Part shown: one piece after another, positions 34,640 through 47,109 of the stretch
How positions within the stretch are numbered: position 1 is the first letter of the stretch
Layout of the letters: every line of letters starts with the position of its first letter
Source of the DNA: Pomphorhynchus laevis
Lineage: Eukaryota > Acanthocephala > Palaeacanthocephala > Echinorhynchida > Pomphorhynchidae
Assembly: GCA_012934845.2 (NCBI GenBank)
Contig: WNNJ02002110.1
Span: forward strand, 1-64,000
Direction: 5' to 3'
Length of the DNA stretch: 64,000 bases
The notes under the pieces: model-generated
The model's database searches: none
What the model was told of the DNA's origin: nothing
The model's input: only the letters and a program-made list of their open reading frames with translations
Position numbers and translations under genes: made by a program

Positions 34640-36795
34640 ATAGGGTGATAGGCCCTGGCAAACGCGCTACTCCTGTTTGGGCGATCCCGGGTCGAACGAT
34701 GACCCCTGATGCACATTGATGCAGTTCAACATAGGGCAAACCCGATTACTCGTTTCAAGCGACAAATGCATTTGGCGTAGGTTTTGTCTTCTGAATTCGT
34801 GGATTGCAGCCTCTCGATTTGTTAAAGTACCCGTCGTGCACCAATACCAATGCCGCCCGAGGTGGAAAAACCATCGGAATGAATGTTCCTCTTTCAATAT
34901 CCGACACACGCTCTTCATATTTGGATCTTTTTCTCTCTTCATTATAATTGAATGCACTTGACATTTACTCAGACTATGAAACAGCACGGTGGTTAAAAAT
35001 AGCAACGTCAAAAAACGTTCGCTCGAATCGTCTCTCGTATAGTCCGCAGCATACAATATTGAGTCGCGCTTCCACATCGCGACAAGTTGTGGACGATTAG
35101 AATATGATGATATCATTCAATGGATCCAAGACAGGCTCGATCCCTACTCCGCTGCACACTGATGATAATTCCCGAGCAATAATGTCCCTTATAATATTGT
35201 GGCGGACAATTTGGAAACCTCCTCGTTTACACGAAAGAAGATGTGGAATGCTTGTTTTCGCACTGCAAACGCATCTTGCTGGTAAGTTTGCAGGCTCCCA
35301 GACATAAATCATGACTGAACTGTCCTGAAATTCGTTGGTCGATAGATAAAAATTTTGCCACTCTATAGTTAAGGCACTGTACTATATTTTTATTCAAACT
35401 TTCCTTGGCTTTGATGAGGCGAGCCGTAAAAGCATCTTTCTTTTGGAGCAAATTATTTGAGAGACGTCATATTCCATTTTACAGGTAAACAAAGGATCCG
35501 TGATCCCGATACCATACTGGCTGATGGGTGAGGTCAGGATAACTTTCAATTCTTCACTTAGCCTTTGCTTTGTAAGTCTGCATAGAAAATCATCGACTGT
35601 AGCAACGTGCAGCGAACAAAGTTGATCCTCACGACATCTAGTCGTTCTAAGCAAATGAGACAATTTCCATTTTAGTGAATGCACTAGACCGGCGAATGCT
35701 ATATGGGGGTCAACATCGCATACATCGCAAAGACGACCAACCAATCTTACGAATCCATCTACTTGATATTTTATGGTTTTGTCCATAAATTACTCCGTTC
35801 CAATTGCGGATCCGAGAATGCTGCAGCCATCATACCTTCTGTCTACGTCAGCGAATATTGTAGCCACTTCACTCCATTGGTCATGAAGAAGTAGAGAGGT
35901 TTTAGTAGAATTCACGTAGTATCCATAGTCTGGTCTTGCATCAATATTCTCCATACTTTTCCAAGCGTTCGCGGTGGACCAACAAAATTCGCATCATCCG
36001 CATACCACCTTTGGGTTATTTCCGGACATTTTTCGCTTATAATTTGAATAAGTGGTATCAAAGCTATAGCAATGCAGCCATTGCTAACGGATCCCCTTGA
36101 GTTATTCTCTATCGGGAATATAACGTGTCACCTCCTAGAACAAGTTGAGCGACAATAGAATACACGTTGTCGAACGTGCATGCCAACGCTGGACATATAA
36201 ATCGCATATTTTGAATGGACACACGTCGATTCAAGTTGTTAAATGCGTTGCTAGCATCCACACATAGCATTCCAAACTCAGAATTACTCCCAAAATCGTC
36301 ACGTAACGAGTGTACAGCGAATTCCAGCCCACTGCGTTGTAACGCACAGAGTTGAAGATTTCCCGCAATGTCTTGTAGATCTGGTTTGATGACGTTGAGA
36401 ATAGCTTTACAGATGATACGGCGACCTACTTCTGCAATACCGATTGGACGGATTCCTCCTTTTTCTTAGGTAACGCTACTAGCCGGCAAGCAACGAAGGC
36501 TTCGAGAGTTTCGGTGGGTAATTTTACAGTTGCAATGCGAGTCGCTAGTGCAGCCATCGCCTCAGTCAATCCGCCTAATTGTTTGCAAAAGCAGTTAGCA
36601 TGCGTCTACACGAGATAGCGTCAACTCCGGAAGGGCCTGCCGATCCCGACACCGCGCGAGCAGAACGAATTATGGAGGCAGAGTCAATTTCCAGGCATCT
36701 TGTGAAGTGATGCGGTACAGCCTGAGGTAACATGCATGTCAGTAAAGCCTGAGTAATGATTTCCTTAGCATTCGAATGAAGGTCTTCCAGATTGC
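34640..36795 (-). pseudogene. Cys-rich reverse-transcriptase retroelement, copy 2 (fossil)
   Basis: Minus-strand blocks match the family of copy 1: GSAGPSGVDAIS near 36640, an RT region, and GYYVNSTKTSLLL near 35900. These are followed by PHIAFAGLVHSLKWKLSHLL and SQYGIGITDPLF. A carboxy-terminal Cys/His block (CVCSAKTSIPHLLSCKRGGF then RHNIIRD) and a last region (EERVSDIERGTFIPMVF) complete it. This copy preserves the carboxy-terminal half that copy 1 lacks, while its amino-terminal Cys cluster is not seen. The 'LSC.RGGF..RHN.IRD' segment may be a nuclease-associated finger, by analogy with related repeats. It is more decayed than copy 1, with many breaks. Confidence 0.6.
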
Positions 36796-36837
36796 ACTTT
36801 GCGGTTTTATAGTTAATAACATAAAAGATAAAAGATA

Positions 36838-37440
36838 TCGTTATATCTTTTTTGATATTGTTTTTTGTCTATAACGAAATTATAATGTATGTGCAAATAA
36901 TGTTGCATTTTCCAATTTAGATACGCTTAAATATTTTGTAATTTAGTTCTAATTAATATTTCAATTTTGTCATTAATAAGCATTTTCACAGTTCCGTCGT
37001 ATTTTTTGTGTGTATAAAGCTCAGCCGGAACGATGGTATAATGAATGTTCAATTGACGCTGCATTTTCAAATTTGTTGATGCTAGAACACGTGAATACAT
37101 GTTATATGATTAATATTGAATGTTTTATCACTGTAAAAGCGTTTTTTACTGTCATATCTTTTTTATATTATGAATTTTGTCATTAACGAATTTATAATGT
37201 ATGTTCTAATAATGTTGCATTTTCCAATTTGGATACGCTTAAATAGTTTGTAATTTATTTCTAATTTGTATTTTAATTTTGTCATTAATAAGCATTTTCA
37301 CAGTTCCGTCGTATTTTTTGAGTGTGTAAAGCTCAGCTGGAACGATGGTATAATAAATGTTCAATTGACGCAGCAGATTTCAAAATTGTTGACGCTAGAA
37401 CACGTGAATACATGTTATATGATTAATATTGAATGTTTGT
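36838..37440. repeat. Detached satellite block (~2 monomers)
   Basis: Same monomer as the 10.4-27.7 kb array (CATTTTCACAGTTCCGTCGT at ~36983 and ~37295, spacing ~312). The left junction near 36838 is abrupt; the right side fades into a degenerate version. Confidence 0.9.
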
Positions 37441-37985
37441 TAGTGAATTTTTTTTATTATTGTAGCTTTATTCGATAGAAAGAATTTAGACTTTAGCGAT
37501 TTTTGAATGTTTTAATAATGTTGCATTTTGCGAATTTTATTCTTTAATTGTTTATTCTATTTTATTAATTTTCAATTTAGAATGCATTTTGTAATTTTTA
37601 GCCCTGGAACATGCTGATACATGCTAAATGATTGATATGTTTGTTGAATCATTAATAAACACTGTTTCTCTTCCTTTGTATTTTTGTATGTATAAAGATG
37701 TACGCATAACGATGGTACACAAGATGTTCAAATACCGCTGCATTTTTAATTTTTAACTATAGTTTGGAAGTATTTGTTCAATTTCCTAACGCTGTACCAT
37801 TTTGTATTTTGTGTATAAAGCCTGTCTTGAGCGATGCGTTATAAACGATCCAAGAACTCTGCATTTTGCCTATTTCTTAGCGCTAGAACATTTTAAATGT
37901 ATGTAAATCATTAAATAATATTTTTACTGTTTTATCGTATTTTTCGAGTATAAAAAGATCAATTTGAATGATATCAATTTGAATA
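37441..37985. repeat. Degenerate satellite edge
   Basis: Isolated satellite words survive in order: ATAATGTTGCATTTTGC, TGTATAAAGATGTACGC, GTGTATAAAGCCTGTCTTGA, CTCTGCATTTTGCC and GCGCTAGAACAT. Sequence between them is unrecognisable. This looks like array-edge monomers that escaped homogenisation. Confidence 0.65.
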
Positions 37986-38059
37986 TTAATAAATATTAAT
38001 TTTTTATTTATTAAATATATGTCATTTTTAAAAGTATATATTTAGAATCTATATATATA

Positions 38060-38545
38060 AATTTTAGTTCATGTAAATCTCTTATTTCCTCCCTTATTTT
38101 CCCATGTATTGATTACTGTCTTATCCTTCACGTCTTCTCTTCAAAGTCATCCATTAAATCTCTTCAGAGCCTCATTAACACTGCGGTGCGCATCCTTTTT
38201 CGACTTCGTAAATTCGATCATATATCTTCCTATTTATCAAAACTTGAATGTCTAAGTATTAAACATCGCATTCGTTTTCGTCTGCTTTATCTAACTGATC
38301 GCCTTCTCCATTGTAAATCTCCTTCTTATCTATACCTGCCAACTCTAAGTGACTCTCGCTATCTTTCTACTCACCTACGTTCCTGTGATTCTCTTCTGCT
38401 ACACGTACATCTTCACTCAACCAACTATGGCCGTCGATCCCTACATATCGCTGCTCCTCTCCTTTGCAATTTTCTACCTGGTTATCTGCGATCATCATTC
38501 TCACTCCAATTTTTCAAAATGCAACTATAATCGATGCTACTAAAC
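38060..38545 (+). pseudogene. L2-like LINE carboxy-terminal fragment
   Basis: Reading from ~38090 gives SLIFPCIDYCLILHVFSS and INTAVRILFRLRKFDHIS, then LECLSIKHRIRFRLLYL, SPSYLYLPTL, RYLSTHLRS, RSLHIAAPLLCNFLPGYL and SSFSLQFFK. This is the characteristic L2/CR1 tail pattern (DHI..L..L..L.I..RI.F..L, PSYL, R..R, AP.LWN.LP, LR...S...FK). Only the last ~150 residues are present. It is in the opposite orientation to the L2-like RT fragment at 29.5-30.8 kb but of the same type; it could be from another copy. Confidence 0.7.
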
Positions 38546-38586
38546 GAGTAATTGTTTTTCAATCTGTTTCGCTTTTGTAGGCTTGT

Positions 38587-38607
38587 ATGCACACAGTCTG
38601 TGTGCAT
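38587..38607 (+). other. Hairpin in LINE 3' end
   Basis: ATGCACACAG (38587-38596) and CTGTGTGCAT (38598-38607) are exact complements around one base. It lies ~45 nt after the LINE coding relic, where L2-group elements often keep a 3' stem-loop used for template recognition. Confidence 0.5.
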
Positions 38608-38619
38608 TTGCCACACAAA

Positions 38620-40370
38620 AAAAACTTTCCTTTTTTATATGATACTTCTATTATATAGTATTATCTTCTATTATAACAGTATCTTCTATAATACTTATAT
38701 TTACGTGTAAATAATTCTTCGAATATAACGTATCATGTAATTTAAATCTTTCTAATACTTATTCTTTTTTATCGGTTATTTTTTAACGATTTTTCTGGAT
38801 TATGCTAATACTTTTTTATTTCAATATTTTTTGAAATGTTTTATTTTATTCTTTAGTTTTTAATACTATTTATCAAATAATAAGTCTAAGTACTTAGTCG
38901 ATAAATAATTAGTTGTTTATATATTATGAATGCAATCATGTACAAAAATTTGCTAGAAATCTGTTTTTATTGGGCCCCTCTTAAAAAAGCATTTCTTTGT
39001 TTGTTAATGTTTCAATGAAAATTGTCTGTTTTCCAATGCAGCTTAAATCGAATGGATAATTTCATAATGGCTGAAAGTATGGGATAGAAATTTTCATATT
39101 TTAAATGCAAAACCGGTCCTTTTAATACGAAACGCACTATACAATACAAATGTCAATTATATTAAGTGGACACATTATGTCTGTCTATGCCTGCGTTAAA
39201 AATGTATGTATTTGATTTATGAAGCACAAATAACGTGGTAGTAATTTCTTTAAGTGGTGTCATTTAAATGTCTAAAAATTTTAAAAGATATTAAAGATAG
39301 ACTTATGCCTATAAATACATCACGTTTTTAAAATACAGACTGATTAATATAATTTTAAAAAGAACATATGCAAGGTAACTCAAATTTGTTTGTCACAAAC
39401 AATTCAATTACATATGTACTTATTTTCGCCTTTCTTGTTAAACACCTAACGATGCTATGTCGAAAATACTTATTTCACTTGAAATTACTTATTTTAAAGG
39501 TTACACTGCTTTTATGAAATATGAAACCATATCAATCAACACATTAATAGTTAATATAATAGAAAGTTCGCTATATTATATTTCTGAATCGTACATTTTA
39601 CCAAATTGCAATATTTTCTAATTCACAATAATATAAAGCAATTAACAATCCAATTCACTATAATATTCACTAATATTTACATGAATACTCTTTTCGTTTA
39701 ATGAAATCAGCAAAATTCTGTCTAAAAAACGTCATTGTTTTATTCAATTTATTCAAGATATAATTTAAAATTATTTTAATTTTCGATTTAAAGTCAGCAA
39801 TTAATAGTAATTATTACGATTAAGATTTTGAATTAAATTTCATTACCTTCATAAGCAACTAATCTTGTTAGTTGCTTACTACATAAGCAACTAATCAGTG
39901 CAGAAAATGTTAAAGTAGCAAACACAATTTAGAAAATACTCAAATATATAATTCGTTTAATAATCGATTGTTTTAAATCTATTGACGGAAATATAAACTC
40001 TAAAACTTTACGCTTATTATATTATATCCATAAGTTTTAGTTTAAAAGTTTCAAATTTTTAATGAATTGTTTTTTGCCCAACAATAGATATTAAGATTCA
40101 TAATATTGTTTTGCTCGTAAATGTTTCTAAGCGAGAAATTAAAGCGGAATTTTTAATTAATGGATGTTATGTCAGGTGATTAATGCCTGAGTTCATCTCA
40201 TTAATAATTGTGAACCATGCAAATCTGAATTCAGATTAATTAATGTGAAAATAAATGATTAATTAATCATTTATTAATGTGAAATATATTTCACATTAAT
40301 TGTAGATTCGTACATTTAATCCAAATTTCGATTTGGATAGAATGTACAAATTTTTCTTTATAATTCTACA
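38620..40370. other. AT-rich non-coding stretch with clustered palindromes
   Basis: No gene is seen. Exact foldbacks: 39852-39862/39868-39878 (11 bp, with a further direct copy at 39883); palindromes at 40222-40237 (16 bp) and 40273-40300 (28 bp); and an imperfect 17-nt foldback at 40310-40326/40331-40347 (15 of 17 paired). Confidence 0.6.
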
Positions 40371-40700
40371 TTGAAGAAAAGAAAAAATTCATTAAACTTA
40401 CTTGAAAATTGGATAAAATAATAATGTTGTATCAATAATACATAGTTTTAGTATTTCTGACATATTATGGTTATATTATCGAGAAAACAAAATCCATTGT
40501 CAATAATAACTTATCAGTAGAACAAATCAAATCAGCTAACTGAAGCTACGTATTTAATATAATTAAAAAATAAACAAACATAATAATGCTAAATCAAGAT
40601 TTAATAATTAAATAATAAAATAAATAATTGTTTTTAGATTTTCTATAATTTAAATCAAGTATAAATAAAAAATTGAATAAAAATGTATAAATATAAAAAA
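40371..40700 (-). repeat. Tail segment of the Penelope-like repeat family
   Basis: Shares with 41.34-41.66, 41.82-42.07 and 42.53-42.76 kb the ordered words TCATTAAACTT..GAAAATT, CAGTATTTCTG, AATAATAACTT.TCAGTAGAAC and CTACGTATTTAA. An AT-rich run follows, matching the 34.4-34.5 kb tail inverted. Confidence 0.5.
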
Positions 40701-40805
40701 ATATACAAATAAAAAATATAAATAAAAATTAAGATAAATAATAAATGATTATATAAGATTTTATACAATTTTAATTGAAATTTTAATAAATTATGACAAA
40801 TATTT

Positions 40806-41167
40806 AATTATCACAAATAGTCTTCTTCTTAGCGTTTATCCCGTATGACGGGGTCCGCTTGCCACGATCGTTGACGCCAAAATGCCTTCTTTGCTGCGTC
40901 TTTGGGCGTGAGTCCGACCATTTTCATGTCCTTAAGAAGGGTATCCATCCATCTTTTCTGTGGTCTTCCTATTGGTCTCTTTCCGTCGACCTCGATTTGA
41001 AATGGTGCCTGCGCTAATGTGTTCACGTCTGCCCTCATTACATGTCCATACCATCGCAGCCTTGATTCTCTCAGTTTGTCTGCTATGGGTGCTACGCCAA
41101 ATCGCTTGCGGATTTGGCGTAGCACCCATAGCAGACATAATTAGCACCCATAATTATCACAAATAGT
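40806..41167 (-). mobile_element. 5'-truncated RTE-like LINE tail with 16-bp target duplication
   Basis: AATTATCACAAATAGT occurs exactly at 40806-40821 and 41152-41167. Between them, the minus strand encodes the RTE-type ORF end: LRESRLRWYGHVMRAD, KRPIGRPQKRWMDTLL and LTPKDAAKKAFWRQRSW. It ends in a short AAGAAGAAG tail against the left duplication. At the element's 5' side the last 26 bases (41078-41103) are followed, after 7 nt, by their exact reverse complement (41111-41136). This is an inversion of the kind made by twin priming. The coding part is uninterrupted for ~98 codons, so the insertion is fairly young. Confidence 0.8.
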
Positions 41168-41815
41168 AATAATAATATTTGTCATAAGTTTGTCAATGGG
41201 CTGTCCAGCTTAAAGCGGTTGCAGGTTGAAACAAGATCTATAGAGATATACCACCTTCACTCCACGCGCTACTCGACCTAGCTATTGGCCATTACCTGGT
41301 CTCTTAAACGTGATCACGTGAAGCAGTTTACATTTTAAAGTGTAAAAACCTTTGGATGCAAACTTCTCCCTTTTTTTAAGAATTAATAATTCATCAAACT
41401 TGTTTGAAAATAAGAAAAAATAATAGTAAAGTCGTAACCAATAATACGTAGTTTCAGTATTTCTGGAACTTTCTATTAAAAGGAACACAAAAGAAAAAAA
41501 GAAAAAATCGATTAAACCTTCTTGAAAATTAGCAGAAAAATAATGTCGTATCAAGAACCCAGTTTCAGTATTTCTGAGATAGCTCAATAGGTTAAATCAA
41601 TAGGTTATATTACCGGGAAAATAAAGTCCACAGGTTAATAATAACTTGTCAGTAGTAATTTAAAATAAAAATCAATTATAAAAATCGTTTATATAAATTT
41701 AAAATAAAAAAATAATTATTTTTACGAATTGACAAATAAATAATTAAAAAATAACAAAAAATAATTTGTTAATTAATTTGTATATTGTAAATTTAATATT
41801 TTTGTTGATGTAAAA
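41168..41815. repeat. AT-rich DNA with Penelope-family tail copies
   Basis: A copy of the family tail words lies at ~41340-41660 (CTTGTTTGAAAAT, GTTTCAGTATTTCTG, AATAATAACTTGTCAGTAG). No gene is seen. Confidence 0.4.
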
Positions 41816-42445
41816 TTCTACATTTTAAGAAATAATTCATTAAACTTGATATTAATTATTAAACTTGTTTGAAAATTAGTAAAAAATTAATGTTTTATCA
41901 AAAATACATAGTTTCAGTATTTATTACCAAAAAACAAAGTCCACGGGTCAATAATAACTTGTCAGTAGAACAAATAAGATCAGAGTCTACGTTTTTTATG
42001 CGATATATAAATATAAATAAAGATATAATAATTATATAAAATTTTATACAATTGATATACCAAATATATATTATACCAAGCTAAAATAAAAAGTTGGAAT
42101 TTAAAATAAAAGTCAATTTTTATTAATTGACTAATAAATAACATAGGATTTATCAGAATAAGGATTAAAATTCATCAGGAGGAACTGCTATGCTATCATG
42201 TTTCGACCCCTATTCCTTGACCCGACATAACAGCGAGGCCAAATACGTGTTAAGGACGTATTTCCTTAGATGAAATTTGATTTTATGGTGTATCTTATTC
42301 TTAACAGAGCATGTTGTATCAATCCATTAAATTTTCCGATAAAATTTAATTATATAGTATATTAAGTAAAACTTATTCTAATACAAAGTATTGTCTATAA
42401 TCCATTCATAAATGTTTTTCACTCAATAGTTTAAATTTATTTTTA
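41816..42445 (-). repeat. Truncated Penelope-like element 3' end (copy B)
   Basis: On the minus strand: a short RT-end relic (42445-42310), the structured module (42303-42149; helix GGCCTC/GGGGTC kept through G-U pairs), the GTCAAT..ATTGAC segment and the AT-rich tail to ~41820. Confidence 0.55.
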
Positions 42446-45120
42446 ATAATATTTTGTTGATTTATATATTGTAAATTTAATATTTAATAATATTTTGTTG
42501 ATTTATACTTCTTTATTATAAAAATAGAAATAAAATTCATTAAATGTTTTTGAAAAAAGCAGAAAAATAATAATATCGTATCAAGAATATAGTTTCGTAC
42601 TTCTGGCAGAGGTTATATTATCGGAAACAAAGTCCACATATCAATAATAACGTGTCGGTAGAACAAATAAGATCGGATAACTAAGTCTACGTATTTTATA
42701 GCATATATAAATAAAAATAAAGATACAAAATAAATAATTATAAAGGATTTTATACAATCTATAAAATTTAAAATTGAAATTTAAAAAGACAAATTTTATG
42801 AATTTACTAATAAATAACAGACGATGTATGAGGATAAAAATAAAAATAAAAATAAAGATAATAAATAATAATATAAGATTTTATAGAATTTATTATTATA
42901 TCAAGTTAAATAAAAAATAAAAATTTAAAATAAAAATCAATTTAAGTTCGCTCAGATTTTTATTTGATACTACCTGAGATGAAACTGATTCCGTAGATCA
43001 GATCAGCTAGCTGAGCCTACGTATTTAATGCTGTATATAAATTAAAAATAAAGATAAATAATAAATAATTGTATATGTGGAAATAAATATACAGTGAAAT
43101 CATTCTATTTTATAATATTTGTTATGTAATAAATAAATATTATACAGTGGAAATAAATATACCGGCGATATGAAGAACAGCTTCGAAATCACGTTCAAAT
43201 CTGATTTGGCATAACAACTAAGAACGGCTAAAGCTCTGCTAATTCGTATACTACACCCTATCATAAATATCAAATACGCATAGATGATAACCTCATTAAG
43301 ACTCTATGGGTCTTAATAAAGTCTCCAAAGTTAGAAAATGTTTATTTTTATTATTTTTAAATCATTTTATAAGTGTAATTTTAATTTCAGATGCCCATAA
43401 ATATATATAATATTAATTATAATCAAACAGCTAACTGAGTCTATGTATTTATAAAATAACTAGTCTGTTTATTTTATAATTATAAAATAAACAAAACATA
43501 TTTTACTCTCACAATTACGGATTCGAGAATGATGTTTTTATATTTTAATGGATTCGACCAGATGATTTTATATTTTATTTTTTCAAGATACTATTATAGA
43601 TGAAAATGATTCCGTCGATCAGATCAGCTAGCTGATCTAATCAAGATTAGGAACATCATCAAAGACTATGTATTTATGTATTTACATAAATTTTTATTTA
43701 TTTTATCTATTTTATAATTAATCAGATCAGATAACTGAGTCTGCATATTTTATATAAAAATAAATAGAAATATTAAATAATTATATAAGATTTTATTTCG
43801 GACAGTCTAGAGCCACCCTTCACTCGTTTAGCTGCCCTATTTAAATCAAGTTAATTTAAAATTTTTATAAAATTTAACTTTATATAAGTATAAAATTTAT
43901 AAAATTTTATACCATATATAAATAAAAATAAAATCAATTAGCATAAACAAATTTGTTTTAATTTACGCGACTTTGAGGTTTCGATGAGAAAGAATGCTAT
44001 TGATAAAATGGTGAGTAATATAATTCGAGATAGAATGAAATATAATATATAAAATATAATAGCAGAAACTTGCCAATGCACAATTTGGAAAATCTGGAAC
44101 ACAGTCGTTGTAGTAAGAGAGGCAATATGCCAAAAAAGGTGAAAAATTTTTAAATTTCAATATATCAATTTCGCGATATCATGATTTAAAAGGCGAAGTT
44201 TTTCATATTAAAAACTATAAGAGTAATATTTTAAACCATCATTGTAACTATTTTACAATATTACAATAATATATTACAATATTAGTGTAATTAGTTCACA
44301 GCATAGATCTCGCCTGTAGTTTTAATTTGTAAGATAGCATTTAACCTTATAAATCAACCTTATATTTAAATTTAACAACGCGAAGAATCGAAATGTAATC
44401 GAACATTGTTTTGATAAGCCGCTTTTACTATTTGAACAACAAACTTTACGCTACCAATTAACAAGGCGTCATTTATTTTTTTATTTTCTTTTATTCTTTG
44501 TTATTCCTTTTCCTTTATTAGGGTGCTGACTTATAATGCTATTGTAATTTTTTTTTTGAGTAAATTTAAAAAAATCTAAAATAATTTCAAATTTTGTGTT
44601 TGAACCTTAACTCACAACTCAAACTTTAATTTTTTTAAAATCTACAATTAGGTATTAACTTTATTCAAAGCTGATGTTCGTCTGGATATTAATTGATACG
44701 CCCTAATATGTTGAATGACATTCTAAGATATTTATACAGAATTCCTTTAAAAAAATTGAGTTTAATTTTGAATTTAGTTCAGAAATAACTCTAAAAGATA
44801 TTTTTAAAAGCAAAAATGCATTATGATAATTTCATTAGAAAATCTCTCCATAATCATATTAGCTAACCACATCAAAATTTAATAATTAAATAATAAATAG
44901 TTATAAATAATAAATAATTGTTATAATAATTGTTATTTTAATTAATATAATTATAAAATAAACAAAACATAATAATGCTAAATCAAAATTTAATAATTAA
45001 ATAATAAAATTAATAATTGTTATAAGATTTTATATAATTTAAATCAAGTTAAAAAATAAAATAAAAAATAAAAAATAAAATTTAAAATAAACGTCATTTT
45101 TATGAATTGATTAATTAATA
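42446..45120. repeat. AT-rich region with fragmented family tails, no gene
   Basis: Partial copies of the tail (AGATCAGCTAGCTGAG.CTACG type words) occur at ~42668, 42995, 43430, 43620, 43725 and 44870. A module remnant lies at ~42830. A minus-strand ORF at 43963-44160 has no recognisable domain. Confidence 0.4.
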
Positions 45121-46600
45121 ACAGACGATGTATCAGAATAAGGATTAAAGGTCCTCAAGAGGAACTCGTATACAATCAGATTTGGTCAATAGAACAATCG
45201 TTTCACACAGCTTTTATTATTTTAAATATTTAATAAAACAATATTAAAATTACTGTTTTCAAAATAGCAGATTGCTATATTAAAACGATATTTAATAATA
45301 TTATTTTAAAAGCAATTTGCTTATAAAAACACATAAACTAAATTCGTGGTTTCTGTTTTTACTGCAACCTGCTCTTCAAGACAAAGAAATCCAGTAAAAC
45401 ACAAAAAATAACAAACAATGTATCGGAATAAGAATTAGAGGTCATTGAGAGGAACTGTTATGTTATCAAGTTTTGGCTCCTATTCTTCGACCCAGCATAG
45501 CAGCGTGACCAAATACCTGTTAAGGACTTATTTCCTCTAATTAAATTTGATTATATAGTTATTATAATACAAAGTATATTATTTATTATCCATCAAACAA
45601 ATTTACCGCTAATGATTTAAATTTATTTTTAATATTATTGTGTTGATTTATTTAATATTTTCTGTTTGATGATATTTTTATAGTAACCTAGTTTAAAATA
45701 TGCATCTATTAAATTAAATGATTAAACGTCATTTTTATGAATTGACTAATAAATAACAGATGTTGTATCAGAATAAGAATTAGAGGTCATCATGAGGAAC
45801 TGCTATGCTATCAGGTTTCGGCCCCTAACTCCTCTACCCAACATAGCAGCTGGGCCAAATACATGCTAATGATGTATTTCCTATGATAAAACTATCTAGT
45901 ATCTTATTCAAATACAAAGTATATTATTTATTATCCATCAAACAAATTTACCGCTAATGATTTTAAATTTATTTTTAATATTATTGTGTTGATTTATTTA
46001 ATATTTTCTGTTTGATGGTATTTTTATAGTAACTTGGTTTAAAATATTTATATATTAAATTATTTAAATGATTTTGAAGCCAATATCGTTACAAATTATT
46101 GCAATTCATGAATTTCATTTAGAAATCTAAGAATTTAATAAGGATTAGTGGTCATTAGAAAGAACTTCTATGCTATCGGGTTTCGGCTTATATTCATCGA
46201 CTCGGCATATCATCGAAACCAATACGTGTTAAGGACGTATTTACTCTGATTAAATTTGAATATATAGTATCTTATTCTAATACAAAGTATATTATTTATT
46301 ATCCATCCATAAAAATTTGCCACATAAGAGTTTAAATTTATTCTTATAATTATTGTGTTGATTTATATATTTTACTATTTTCTGCTTGATGTTATTTTTA
46401 TAGTAACCTAGTTTAAAATATGTATCTCTTAAATTATTTAAATGTTTTTGAACAAAGCTAATATCATTACAAATTGTTGAAATTCTTAAAATTTCATTAT
46501 TTAATGTATTATATTTTATATTATATGGTATGCATAAATGCTCATGTAAAAATGTTTCTTGTAAATTTAAATATGTCATCCTTACGATATAAATTAAAAG
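45121..46600 (-). repeat. Four successive truncated Penelope-like 3' ends (copies C, D, E plus a stub)
   Basis: All on the minus strand: E has RT carboxy-terminal sequence at 46579-46292 (TFLHEHLCIPYNIK, LGYYKNNIKQKIVKYINQ) and its module at 46285-46134. D has an RT-end relic at ~46080-45920 and module at 45917-45763. C has a relic at ~45725-45575 and module at 45574-45418. A stub of the module lies at ~45170-45126. Same orientation and close packing suggest tandem or repeated end-to-end insertion. Confidence 0.65.
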
Positions 46601-46785
46601 TAGTTTTAATTGATGATAATTTAATGCTCATATCTCGATATATTTTTTCATCAAATTCATTTTTTCATCAAAGTCATTTTAATTTGTATCTGTATAAATT
46701 AGCTCTCTGTTATCCATAATGGGTATATCTATGACACTTAATATGTTTTCAAACAAGCTAGGTTGTTGTTGAAGGTGGCAAGTTT
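46601..46785. other. Decayed RT flank, no gene
   Basis: Continues weakly as RT relic to ~46690 (inverted), then non-repeat sequence up to the SINE-like copy. Confidence 0.35.
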
Positions 46786-46935
46786 AATAACTATATTAAT
46801 AACGTGAAATGTAGGTCTGGGTCGGCAGCTGATGATACCCACCAGGCTAAATAGTAACTCCTTGTTGTATTAATAATATAAACAGTACCTTCGAGGATAA
46901 TGTCATGCCACAACCAGATGAATTCTAGCTTACAG
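46786..46935 (+). repeat. SINE-like body, headless copy
   Basis: Shares with 47205-47340 the words GAAATGT.AGGTCTGGG, CAGCTGATGATACCCACC, GAGGATAAT and TGCCACAACCAGA. It lacks the tRNA-like head, so it is a 5'-truncated copy. Confidence 0.55.
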
Positions 46936-47109
46936 ACGCAATCAAGTACAATTAAAAACATTCATTGCAAGTGGCATCATGAAAAACAGTGATCCGGGTA
47001 GCGGATCATACACATAGGGTTGGTTTCTAATAGATCGTTAGTATACAATCTTTTCTACCGAAAAAGTAACAGAAATGTAGTAATAGTAACAGAAATGTGT
47101 ACCTACACT

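Noticed and set aside
34640-34720. tRNA-like B box (GGGTCGAACGATGACC)
   Set aside because: No A box at the right distance and no cloverleaf pairing; it lies in the decayed Cys-rich RT copy.
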